A DNA stretch of 18,901 bases from B3-G11 sp036985855 (GTDB lineage: Bacteria > Actinomycetota > Acidimicrobiia > Spongiisociales > UBA5794). The notes under the pieces were generated by a model. The model made no database searches. It worked only from the letters and a program-made list of their open reading frames with translations, and had not been told where the DNA came from. Below, piece after piece: positions 1 to 7,681 of this stretch. A program made the translations under genes and the position numbers. The stretch covers positions 1-18,901 of the forward strand of contig BTQL01000048.1 in NCBI GenBank assembly GCA_036985855.1, in the 5' to 3' direction. Numbering within the stretch: position 1 is the first letter of the stretch; each line of letters opens with the position of its first letter.

Positions 1-1
1 T

Positions 2-661
2 CCGTTCACCCGAAAGTGGGTTGATACCTATCCGAACGAAGTTGACCCAGGGCTTGCGGCACTGCGAGACACGATCGAGATCATGCTCGGACTCGAGATC
101 GACTATTACGCAATGGTCAACATGTCTGGTTTCGTTCGGCTTGTCGATGCGCTTGGGGGTGTTCGTGTATATGTCACCAGCTCCGTACAGGCAGACGTTT
201 CGCCCGCAAGGGAAGGCGAAGACTGGATCGAGATTGATCTGAGCCCTGGTTGGAATCGCCTCAACGGGCGCGAAGCCCTCGCATACGTGAGGGAGCGGAA
301 ATCGAGCTCGGACTACACGCGCATGAAGCGTCAACGGTGCATGCTCAAGGCCGTCGCTGCCCGGGCCGATGCGGTGACCTTGGTTACCAGATTCTCCGCG
401 ATCTCGAGGGCAGTGGCCTCTTCTGTGCGCACGGATATCCCTGTCGAGTTGTTGCCGGCTCTCCTGAGGCACGGGTCATCTCTCGATTTCAATGATGTTG
501 CCACTGTCGGGTTCGTTCCTCCGTATTACACACCGGTTCTCGACGATCGTGGCAAACCAACGCCAGACCTACTGCGGATTCACGCCATCGTGCGATGGGC
601 GCTGAACGCAGAAGCGGATACCGAGTTCGACACAGGACGCGAGAGCGAGTGTCGAATCTAG
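2..661 (+). CDS. LCP (LytR-CpsA-Psr) family protein, 5'-truncated
   Basis: The reading frame is open from base 2, so 219 residues of the C-terminal part are visible and the start lies outside the window. LCP enzymes transfer undecaprenyl-linked glycopolymers (teichoic acid, arabinogalactan, capsule) to peptidoglycan on the outer face of the membrane. The visible part holds the second half of the LCP fold: IDYYAMVNMSGFVRLVDALGG, then GWNRLNGREALAYVRERK, then the family signature SSDYTRMKRQRCM, where the Arg residues contact the lipid pyrophosphate in known structures. It aligns almost without gaps to the complete paralogue directly downstream, from its PFTR..W...YPNEVDPG segment on. The family assignment is firm; the acceptor polymer cannot be told from the sequence. 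Confidence 0.9.
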   Translation, partial: PFTRKWVDTYPNEVDPGLAALRDTIEIMLGLEIDYYAMVNMSGFVRLVDALGGVRVYVTSSVQADVSPAREGEDWIEIDLSPGWNRLNGREALAYVRERKSSSDYTRMKRQRCMLKAVAARADAVTLVTRFSAISRAVASSVRTDIPVELLPALLRHGSSLDFNDVATVGFVPPYYTPVLDDRGKPTPDLLRIHAIVRWALNAEADTEFDTGRESECRI

Positions 662-729
662 TGGTCTCACAGAAATGAATACCGTGTCTTTCCGGTCCTC
701 AGCGCCCCCGGCTGCGTGCTCCGCCTCTA

Positions 730-792
730 CGCAGTCCAGACTGCGCCTTCGTTGTGTCTCCTTGCCAGATGACACCGATGCCGCGGAGACAC
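730..792 (+). terminator. Possible terminator or leader hairpins between the LCP genes
   Basis: The 228-bp gap between the two LCP genes holds a 6-bp hairpin with a 4-nt loop (arms 730-735 and 740-745). It also holds an 8-bp perfect inverted repeat, gtgtctcc at 754-761 and ggagacac at 785-792, around a 23-nt loop. A third gagacac-type copy lies near 809. There is no T-tract, so this could be a weak terminator for the first gene or a leader element for the second. I see no convincing -35/-10 pair in the gap. Confidence 0.3.
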
Positions 793-889
793 CAGGACGC
801 CAATTCCGAGACACACCACGAATGCCTTAGAACGCACTCCCATTTCTTCACAAGCGGTAGCGTTCTGATATCGGATAACTCGGGGGATA

Positions 890-2530
890 GTGGCAACGTC
901 AACAGGCGAGAGGTACCAAGCGACGAGTGACGTGCGGCAGACGTCGTCCTCGAGTCGCTGGTTCGCCGCGACTCTGAGTGTGGTCATTCCTGGTCTCGGC
1001 CACCTCTTTGTTCGCAGGTACACCCGCGCACTCTTGTGGTTTTCTCCGCTGATCGTTGCCGTGATCGTGGCCGTTCTCGCTGTCGATAGATCCGTCATCA
1101 GCCTTGTTGGTGCTGCACTTGATCCGACCGTGCTGTGGGGCGTGTTCTGGCTCAATATCGCGGGTGCCGTTTGGAGATTCGCGGCGGCGGCAGATGCCTT
1201 CGCGATCTCAAGCCGGGAGCACTCTCGTGCCCCAGGTGTCATGGCGCTCGCAGTTGGGTGGTCGATGATTGCGCTTGTCATCCTGGCACCGCACCTGATC
1301 GTCGGGAGGTACACCCTTGACGCCTTGTCCCTCGTCACGACCGTGTTCGTGGCGGACGATCTCGTTGTGCCCGCAGAACCCCTGATCCCGATCGGGACGG
1401 ATGCCGATATCGTGGCCGATCCGGCCGGAGAGCCGATCGTATCTCGGGCGGTGGCGCCGTACCCTCCGGTATTCGACGAGGACATGTGGGATCCACTCGC
1501 GGTCTCGACCCGCATCAGGATCGCAGGTGACAAGACGCCGCCGGGCGGGGCCCCTTTCTTGCCATTCAACGAACGGGTTGGTGAGCGTCGCATCACGATC
1601 CTGATTGCCGGTGGAGATGCAGGTCCAGGAAGGGGAGGCTTGAGAACGGATTCGATGATTGTCGCGTCGCTGCATACCGGAACGGGTAAGGCAGCACTGT
1701 TCAGTTTTCCTCGCAATCTCGGTTCGATCCCGCTACCGAAGAGGTTCGAGAACGCCTTCGTGGACTTGGAGAAGCGCTTGGCGCCCGAACCTGTGCCCGT
1801 CGTCGAAGGAGAGGAGCAGCCCGAGTGGGAGAGCTGCAAGTGTTTCCCCGAGCAGATGAACGCGATCTACCCGTTCACAAGACGGTGGACGCGTAGTTAC
1901 CCGAATGAGGTCGACCCAGGCATGGCCGCGCTGCGAGATGTCATCGAGGGTCTCATGGGTGTGAACATCGACTATTACATGCTTGTCGACATGGCAGCCT
2001 TCGTGGATCTTGTCGAGGCCATCGGCGGGATCGACGTGTATGTTCGCCAGGCTCTTCAGGCCGAGGTGTCACCCCCGAGGGAGGGAGATCCGTGGGCAGA
2101 GGTTGATGTGGACGTCGGATGGAATCATCTGTCTGGACCGGAGGCCCTGGCGTACGCAAGGGCGAGGAAGGGTTCAAGCGACTACGCGCGCATGGAGCGG
2201 CAGCGGTGCATGCTCCGCGGCGTTGCAGCGAAGGCCGATGCGTTCACCCTGCTGCGAGCCTTCCCTGCCATTGTTGATGCTATTGAGAATTCTGTCGTGA
2301 CGAACGTGCCCCGTTCGTTTGCTGCGGATTTCATCGCCACCGCTGGAGGGCTTGATTTCTCCGATATCCAGACCGTTGGATTCACGCATGCGTATTGGCA
2401 GGATGAGCGGAATGCTCTCGGCCAGCCGATTCCCGATGTCGATCGGATCCGGAACAAGGTTCGGAGAGTGTTCGCCGGACAGGACGAAGGCGAATCGGTC
2501 GCAATCGGCGAAGGCGAGTGCGACGCCTAG
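890..2530 (+). CDS. LCP family protein with polytopic N-terminal membrane region
   Basis: A 546-residue protein starting at a GTG just after a GGGGGAT stretch. Residues about 28-138 contain a PGLGHLF segment and three hydrophobic stretches (about 48-66, 78-100, 117-138), so the anchor is polytopic rather than the usual single TM helix. A linker rich in Pro and Asp follows. The LCP domain spans about 232-528 and shows the expected landmarks: LRTDSMIVAS (R252, D254), FSFPRNL (R275), IDYYMLVDM, and SSDYARMERQRCM (R435). A loop at 284-325 carries a Cys-Lys-Cys pair (C316, C318). The likely role is attachment of wall glycopolymers to peptidoglycan outside the membrane. The tandem paralogue upstream suggests duplication, with a possible split in substrate. 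Confidence 0.92.
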   Translation: MATSTGERYQATSDVRQTSSSSRWFAATLSVVIPGLGHLFVRRYTRALLWFSPLIVAVIVAVLAVDRSVISLVGAALDPTVLWGVFWLNIAGAVWRFAAAADAFAISSREHSRAPGVMALAVGWSMIALVILAPHLIVGRYTLDALSLVTTVFVADDLVVPAEPLIPIGTDADIVADPAGEPIVSRAVAPYPPVFDEDMWDPLAVSTRIRIAGDKTPPGGAPFLPFNERVGERRITILIAGGDAGPGRGGLRTDSMIVASLHTGTGKAALFSFPRNLGSIPLPKRFENAFVDLEKRLAPEPVPVVEGEEQPEWESCKCFPEQMNAIYPFTRRWTRSYPNEVDPGMAALRDVIEGLMGVNIDYYMLVDMAAFVDLVEAIGGIDVYVRQALQAEVSPPREGDPWAEVDVDVGWNHLSGPEALAYARARKGSSDYARMERQRCMLRGVAAKADAFTLLRAFPAIVDAIENSVVTNVPRSFAADFIATAGGLDFSDIQTVGFTHAYWQDERNALGQPIPDVDRIRNKVRRVFAGQDEGESVAIGEGECDA

Positions 2531-2581
2531 TGCCACGACACCAGCCGTTCTGGCCGCCCCTTCTCTGACCCTCGTTTTGGG

Positions 2582-2616
2582 CTTCTCATCTCTCGCGCCT
2601 GGGGAGAGATGAGAAG
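2582..2616. terminator. Bidirectional hairpin between convergent genes
   Basis: Perfect 13-bp arms, cttctcatctctc at 2582-2594 and gagagatgagaag at 2604-2616, enclose a 9-nt loop. The hairpin lies 51 bp after the LCP stop codon and 8 bp after the stop of the opposing small gene. This position is what a shared terminator would occupy. Neither strand has a proper T-tract after it, as is common for actinobacterial hairpin terminators. Confidence 0.75.
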
Positions 2617-2624
2617 GGTTCTCG

Positions 2625-2924
2625 TTAGGGCCTGCTTGCGAGCTTTTCTGTGTTTTCGTGAATGCGGAACAGCACCATCGTCAACTCGAGGAAGATGCGG
2701 TAGAACAGGATCAAAACAAGGAATCCCAGGCCGCCGAAGACGAGCGCACCGAGGAACGCTGCAATGCCAGATGACAAGCTTGCGATGAGGAGAACGAGAT
2801 AGAAGAGTGCTGCGAACACGAGGATCAGGATGTAGAGAATCTTCACAACCGACGGTGTGATGAACTTCTCGAAACTGAGGTCGAAAATACCTCCGAGTCC
2901 TACCTTGTCGTTGTTGTCGCTCAA
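2625..2924 (-). CDS. DUF4282-type small membrane protein
   Basis: A 99-residue protein with two long hydrophobic helices (about 27-50 and 55-77) after a short polar N-terminus, with LTMVLFRIHENTEKL near the C-terminus. This arrangement, including the RIHENT-like end, matches the DUF4282 family, whose function is unknown. I chose the TTG at 2922-2924 as start because AGGAGG lies 4 nt before it (2929-2934). The frame stays open further upstream, but that extension would run into the divergent crcB gene and has no ribosome-binding site. The gene is divergent from the fluoride-channel pair and convergent with the LCP gene, so it is probably monocistronic. Confidence 0.75.
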   Translation of the reverse strand: MSDNNDKVGLGGIFDLSFEKFITPSVVKILYILILVFAALFYLVLLIASLSSGIAAFLGALVFGGLGFLVLILFYRIFLELTMVLFRIHENTEKLASRP

Positions 2925-2995
2925 TGGTCCTCCTAGATAGAGCGGTTTCAGACTAGACGACTTGTCGCCGGGGGGCTGGCACCTTCCACACTTCC

Positions 2996-3379
2996 ATGGG
3001 TCGTACGTTCCAGACAGCACTTGCGGTTTTTCTTGGTGGGGTGGCGGGATCGTCCCTCCGATTCGCTGTCGGCGAACTGCTGGTAGGGGTGGGGTGGTCA
3101 GCCACTGCTCCCGTGCTTGTCGTGAACTTGCTCGGTGCCCTCTGCCTCGGCTGGTTCGCAGAGAGAGCCAGGCATGCTGCACCGTGGTCAACACCGGTCA
3201 TCGCGTTTGTTGGTGTCGGTCTGCTCGGGTCGTTCACAACTTTCTCCGCTTTTAGGGTCGAGACGGTCGCCCTGCTCCGTTCGGGAGCCTGGTTGTTCGG
3301 CGTCGGATACGTGGTCATCTCGCTGGTCGGCGGGTTCATCGCTGCGAAGCAGGGTCGCATGCTGGCATCACGTCCATGA
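2996..3379 (+). CDS. crcB: Fluoride channel subunit CrcB/Fluc (first of pair)
   Basis: A 127-residue membrane protein with four predicted helices. Fluc channels let F- leave the cell and protect against fluoride poisoning; they work as antiparallel dimers. The family landmarks are visible: GGVAGSSLRF near residue 14, the pore Asn in VVNLLGA (N44), and GLLGSFTTFSAF (F80-S84), which holds the break in TM3, the Na+ site and a pore-lining Phe. The stop overlaps the start of the second crcB by 4 nt (ATGA), so the two are translationally coupled and likely form a heterodimer. The ribosome-binding site is weak (a G-run lies too far upstream). I find no fluoride-riboswitch consensus in the 71-bp upstream gap. 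Confidence 0.92.
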   Translation: MGRTFQTALAVFLGGVAGSSLRFAVGELLVGVGWSATAPVLVVNLLGALCLGWFAERARHAAPWSTPVIAFVGVGLLGSFTTFSAFRVETVALLRSGAWLFGVGYVVISLVGGFIAAKQGRMLASRP

Positions 3380-3729
3380 CTGCGTTGCTGATCGCAATCG
3401 GAGGCGGCGTCGGCGCGGTAGCTCGTTGGGGCGTAGCCACGGCCATTCCGAAATCTCATGGCGGCTTCCCCGTCGGCATCACGGTTGTCAACGTGGTCGG
3501 GTCATTCGCTCTAGGTCTCATAGTCGGTTCTGTTGCGGGTGGACAGATCTTGTTTGCCACCGAGCCCCTCACCATCGGCTTGCTCGGGGGGTTCACAACC
3601 TTCTCGACCTGGATGGTCGATATCGAGGAGGCGCCACGCAGGCGAATGCGATTGGCGACGACGCTTGTTCCGTCCGTCGCCGGGCTGTTGGCTGCGGCAG
3701 CCGGCATCGCCCTTGGAATCAACCGATGA
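3376..3729 (+). CDS. crcB: Fluoride channel subunit CrcB/Fluc (second of pair)
   Basis: A 117-residue partner of the preceding gene, with four predicted helices. It carries GGGVGAVARWG near residue 9, the pore Asn in VVNVVGS (N39), and the canonical GLLGGFTTFSTW (F73-S77). Both subunits keep the functional Asn and FTTFS positions, so neither looks like a dead partner. Paired crcB genes are known in several Gram-positive lineages, where the two products are thought to form one heteromeric channel with fixed opposite topology. The start overlaps the first gene's stop (ATGA). Confidence 0.92.
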   Translation: MTALLIAIGGGVGAVARWGVATAIPKSHGGFPVGITVVNVVGSFALGLIVGSVAGGQILFATEPLTIGLLGGFTTFSTWMVDIEEAPRRRMRLATTLVPSVAGLLAAAAGIALGINR

Positions 3730-3805
3730 GCCTCGCCTCTGACACCTGAAGCCCGGCACCTGACATGGGTCAAGGTCATGGAGAACTCGACCGATACGAA
3801 TCCCA

Positions 3806-6355
3806 ATGTATTCCGGTCTCTTGAAGCGAAGCGAGCGATATAGGTTCGTCGGGATTCTGCTGCGCGTTCGCGCCGTGGTCTACCTCGTTGTCGGCATCCT
3901 CGTGTCTATCGCTCTTGCGTCGCCCGCGCCAACCAAAGTCGTGTCCGCTGTACTGATCGTATCCGCGGCAGGTGCGCCTTTCATCGTCCGGCGCAACAAT
4001 CGATACGCAGGGGTACGACTCTCGGCCGCGATCGACTTGGCCGCGTCGTTCGTCCTTTGGCTCACCGTTCCCTGGGCAGGTGGGCTGTCATTGCTGCTTT
4101 CACTCTGGGCCCTGGCGATCGTTGTGTTCTTGAGCCCAGCGAAGAGCGCGTCGCGAATCACCCTCGTCGCCATTGCGCTGGAACTCTCGAAGATCGGTGC
4201 TGTGCTCCTCGGCGCTGCGACTTCGGATCCAGCTTCGCCTTCGGAAGCAACCGACGTTGGGATTCTCTTCATTCGAACGATCGTCATCGGAGGCGCTTAC
4301 CTGCTGTTTCGTGCGGTTGACCACTACGTACGCCAGGTCGCGGTAGCCGCTGAAACCGGCTCTGAGCGATATCGAAGGCTGATGGATGCTGCTCCAAGCG
4401 CATATCTGGTCGAGGTCGATTCGGAGATCGTGTACGCAAACGATGCTGCTGCTGAACTCCTCGAAAGACGAATTGACGTTCTCGTTGGTTCGAACTTCGC
4501 CGAGATGATCGCCGAAGAAGATAGAGACAGGTTCGCCGGTGCCGTTCGCTCAGCATCCGACCGTCTCGGGCCTGCCACCTTCGAGAGTATTCGGGTCGAC
4601 GTTGGTGGATCTGAGGAGCGCTGGGTCGACGCCACGTGCACCGTCATCGACCATGGCAGGGATCTGGCGGTTCAGATAGCGCTCAATGACCGTTCAGGAC
4701 AGCGGAAGGCGGAGTTCGATCTCCGTCGGACCGAGGTGGACTATCGCGAGTTCTTTGAGCGGATCCCCGTCGCCCTGTACAGATCCCTTCCGGACGGGAC
4801 CATCACCAGGGCGAACAATGCCCTGTTGGAGCTGTTTGGTGCGAAGTCCGAGGCTGATGTGGTCGCGTTCGACGCTCGTGATCTCTATGTTGACCGCGCC
4901 GACAGGGAGCACCTCGCCCTGTTGCTCGAGGATGCGGACGTGGTCGTGGGCTTCGAGGCGCGCATGTACCGATTGGACGGCCAGATGATCTGGGTTCGAG
5001 ACACGTCCAGACGAATCCTGACAGACGACGGTGTTGCCTACGAAGGTGCGATGGTGGATATCACCAGCAGGCGGTCGATGGAAGACGAGCTGTGGTCCCG
5101 CGCAGCGCAGCAGGAGGCGGCAGCGACCATCGGTCAGATCGCTCTCGACTCCGATGACATTGCTTCAACTCTCGGCGAGATAACAAGCCTTGTTTCCCGG
5201 GTGCTCGGTAGCGACGGCGTGGTGCTTCTCCAGAGACGCTCAGAGGACAAGTTCGAACTCACGGGAGCGGATACAGGGTTCGCTTTGACGCCCGAAGCGG
5301 TTCTGACGGTGGCAGATCGCGCCCACATGACCGCAGCACCAGTTGTGCTTCGAAGTGAGGCCGAGGTTCGATTCGCGGCGCCGAAACTCGCCGACATCGG
5401 AGTCCAATCCTGTGTCGCCGTCATGATTCCTGGTGTCGACTCTGACTTTGGGACCCTCATCGTCGTTGCGCGAGATGACCGACTGTTCACTGCTGACGAC
5501 ATCAACTTCCTGCTCGCCGTCGCCAACGTGCTTGCGGCAGCGATCGATCGTTCGATCGCCAAGGCCAGGCTCGAGGATCTTCTGAGGTCCAAGGATGCCT
5601 TTGTCGCCTCCGTGTCCCACGAGCTCCGAACGCCGCTCACAGTGGTTACCGGTATGGCACACGAACTCAACGAACGGTGGATGCACCTCAGCGACGAAGA
5701 GCTTGGAGAATTCACGGCGATGCTGGTTGAGCAGAGCCGTGACATGTCCGATCTCATCGAGGACCTGCTCGTGGCAGCAAGATCTAATATCGGGAACGTC
5801 ACGGTACGTCATGAGCAAGTCAGTCTCGAGCGTGAGATCGAAAGCGTGATCGCCGGATTCGTTGACACAGGATCATCGTCCATCACCGTGCGAACATCCT
5901 CAGAGCTGGTCGTAGCTGATCCGATCAGAGTTCGACAGATCCTCAGGAATCTCATCACGAATGCGCTGCGATATGGAGGACCGACCATCGAGGTCGTGAC
6001 ATCCCCGGGTCCTGGATCCCTCGCCGTAGAAGTGATCGATGATGGTCCTGGTATCCCGCCTGAAGACCATGAGCGCATCTTCATGGCATATGAACGAGCA
6101 CATCACGTCGTAGGCCAACCAGGATCGGTTGGATTGGGACTCACCGTCTCGAGAACTCTCGCCGAACTGATGGGTGGCTCCCTCACCTATCGCTACGATG
6201 GCCGCAGCGTGTTCCGTCTCGAACTTCCTCGTGTGGCTGACGACTCAGCAGCTGATGGGAGACCAGCAGCCAGGTTCACTGGAGATGATTTCACCCGCGG
6301 CATGCGGACCATCGGTGCCGGCCGCATAGGCGTGGATGTCTCTGCGATCGAGTAG
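3806..6355 (+). CDS. Membrane PAS-PAS-GAF sensor histidine kinase (orphan)
   Basis: An 849-residue kinase. Six hydrophobic helices (about 22-38, 44-62, 72-88, 93-110, 118-136, 152-168) form an N-terminal membrane sensor. They are followed by PAS 1 (about 188-300), PAS 2 (about 315-425, ending in a PAC-like MVDITSRRSMEDEL), a GAF domain (about 440-590), HisKA with SVSHELRTPLTVV (phospho-acceptor His605), and HATPase_c with N-box LRNLITNALRYGG (Asn719), G1 DDGPGIPPE (Asp745/746) and G2 GSVGLGLTVSRTLAELMGG. All catalytic motifs are intact. No response regulator is adjacent, so its partner is elsewhere. The start is uncertain because no clear ribosome-binding site precedes the ATG. The last ~39 residues lie beyond the normal end of the ATPase fold and overlap zwf on the other strand. 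Confidence 0.93.
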   Translation: MYSGLLKRSERYRFVGILLRVRAVVYLVVGILVSIALASPAPTKVVSAVLIVSAAGAPFIVRRNNRYAGVRLSAAIDLAASFVLWLTVPWAGGLSLLLSLWALAIVVFLSPAKSASRITLVAIALELSKIGAVLLGAATSDPASPSEATDVGILFIRTIVIGGAYLLFRAVDHYVRQVAVAAETGSERYRRLMDAAPSAYLVEVDSEIVYANDAAAELLERRIDVLVGSNFAEMIAEEDRDRFAGAVRSASDRLGPATFESIRVDVGGSEERWVDATCTVIDHGRDLAVQIALNDRSGQRKAEFDLRRTEVDYREFFERIPVALYRSLPDGTITRANNALLELFGAKSEADVVAFDARDLYVDRADREHLALLLEDADVVVGFEARMYRLDGQMIWVRDTSRRILTDDGVAYEGAMVDITSRRSMEDELWSRAAQQEAAATIGQIALDSDDIASTLGEITSLVSRVLGSDGVVLLQRRSEDKFELTGADTGFALTPEAVLTVADRAHMTAAPVVLRSEAEVRFAAPKLADIGVQSCVAVMIPGVDSDFGTLIVVARDDRLFTADDINFLLAVANVLAAAIDRSIAKARLEDLLRSKDAFVASVSHELRTPLTVVTGMAHELNERWMHLSDEELGEFTAMLVEQSRDMSDLIEDLLVAARSNIGNVTVRHEQVSLEREIESVIAGFVDTGSSSITVRTSSELVVADPIRVRQILRNLITNALRYGGPTIEVVTSPGPGSLAVEVIDDGPGIPPEDHERIFMAYERAHHVVGQPGSVGLGLTVSRTLAELMGGSLTYRYDGRSVFRLELPRVADDSAADGRPAARFTGDDFTRGMRTIGAGRIGVDVSAIE

Positions 6356-7681
6356 GGGAGCGAACAGCTTCCACGATGCCTCCACCTCGTCCGAACGAAC
6401 GAACAGCGTCTGATCGCCAATGAGAACATCTGCGAGAAGCGTCTCATAGGCGGTTGGCGCCCCTTCGAGGATTTCGTCGTAGGACACCGCGAGCGGAATC
6501 TGGCCAATTCTCGTGTCGTCTCCTGGTCGTTTGACGTCGATCAGAAGCTCGAAACCTTCGTCTGGTTGAAGCCTCAGACGGAGAACATTCTGGTGGCCGC
6601 GGCACTCCCCACCTGAGTGGAACAAGCACACAGGTGGCTTCCGGAAGCGAACCACAACCTCGGTGAGCCTGCGACTCATGCGTTTGCCTGTTCGCAGATA
6701 GAACGGCACACCCTGCCAACGCCAGTTGTCGATGTGGACTCGTATTGCGGCATATGTGGGTGTCGAGGAGTCTGGGTTGACTCCGTCGGTGGCGAGGTAA
6801 CCCAAGACGGCCGTATCGTCGAGTTCACCTTTCGTGTACCGTCCGAGCACGGCGTCCTCTTGCAGTATCGGTCTCGCGGCCTGCAGCACCTTGACTTTCT
6901 CTGACCTGATCGCCGACGCTGTCATGGCAACAGGTGGCTCCATGGCGACAAGCGTCATGATCTGGGCGAGGTGGTTCTGCAGCATGTCTCGAACCGCACC
7001 GGATTCGTCGTAGTACGCTGCCCTTCCTTCGACTCCGGCGGACTCCGCAACCGTGATCTCCACCGACTCGACGTGGCGCCGATTCCACACCTGCTCGAAC
7101 AAACTGTTGGCGAATCGAAATACGAGCAGGTTTCTCACGGTCTCCTTCGCCAGGAAATGGTCGATTCGGAAGACATCCTTTTCGTCGAAGGCCTGATGGA
7201 TCAGCTCGTTCGAGCGTTTCGCAGATTCGAGGTCTACTCCGAAGGGTTTCTCCACAACCAGGCGATTCCATCCCCGACCTCGGTTGAGGTCAGATGCATG
7301 GATCCCTTCGACGGTGGGATCAAGATGCGACGGCGGGATCGCCAGATACAGGACGCGGTTTCCGGTGAGTTGCGAGCTGTCTTCGATCTCACCGACGACG
7401 GATTCGACATTCTCGAAGGACGACGGACCGGAGACAGATCTGTACGCCACGGGGGCGGCGAGGAATTGATCCCGGCATGCGTCACCGATGTTGGCATCCC
7501 GGAGGCTACGAGCGACGATCTCCCGGAATTCTTCGTCCGTGCGCTCGCGTGACCCGACTCCGATGAGGGCGTGACGAGGCACCGCCTCGTCCATGACGAC
7601 ATTTGCGAGGGCTGGCAGGAGCTTGGTTCTCGCCAGGTGGCCCGTTGCTCCAAAGACAACGAACGTCACGTCTGCGGTCAA
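6245..7681 (-). CDS. zwf: Glucose-6-phosphate 1-dehydrogenase
   Basis: A 478-residue enzyme that oxidises glucose 6-phosphate to 6-phosphogluconolactone with NADP+, the entry step of the oxidative pentose phosphate pathway and a main NADPH source. Visible motifs are the N-terminal Rossmann loop FGATGHLARTKL (His where most homologues have Asp) and the active-site signature RIDHFLAKETVRNLL (D174, H175, K179). Also present are RTGKRMSRRLTEV, SDEVEASWKLFAPLL, and near the C-terminus YAAGTDGPHAA. The start is a TTG whose last bases overlap the pgi stop (TTGA), so translation is coupled; AAAGGG lies a few nt upstream. The last 36 codons overlap the convergent kinase gene. No opcA or gnd is in view. 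Confidence 0.95.
   Translation of the reverse strand: MTADVTFVVFGATGHLARTKLLPALANVVMDEAVPRHALIGVGSRERTDEEFREIVARSLRDANIGDACRDQFLAAPVAYRSVSGPSSFENVESVVGEIEDSSQLTGNRVLYLAIPPSHLDPTVEGIHASDLNRGRGWNRLVVEKPFGVDLESAKRSNELIHQAFDEKDVFRIDHFLAKETVRNLLVFRFANSLFEQVWNRRHVESVEITVAESAGVEGRAAYYDESGAVRDMLQNHLAQIMTLVAMEPPVAMTASAIRSEKVKVLQAARPILQEDAVLGRYTKGELDDTAVLGYLATDGVNPDSSTPTYAAIRVHIDNWRWQGVPFYLRTGKRMSRRLTEVVVRFRKPPVCLFHSGGECRGHQNVLRLRLQPDEGFELLIDVKRPGDDTRIGQIPLAVSYDEILEGAPTAYETLLADVLIGDQTLFVRSDEVEASWKLFAPLLDRRDIHAYAAGTDGPHAAGEIISSEPGCWSPISC

Noticed and set aside
727..1839. 370-codon - strand ORF opposite the second LCP gene
   Set aside because: The + strand encodes an intact LCP protein here. The antisense product is Ser/Thr/Arg-rich and without motifs.
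2925..2995. Fluoride riboswitch before crcB
   Set aside because: I looked for the crcB-motif consensus in the short gap and did not find it. The gap is also small for the full pseudoknot.
2925..3194. N-terminal extension of the DUF4282-type gene
   Set aside because: The extension has no ribosome-binding site, is low-complexity in character, and would cover the start of the divergent crcB gene. The TTG with AGGAGG explains the start better.
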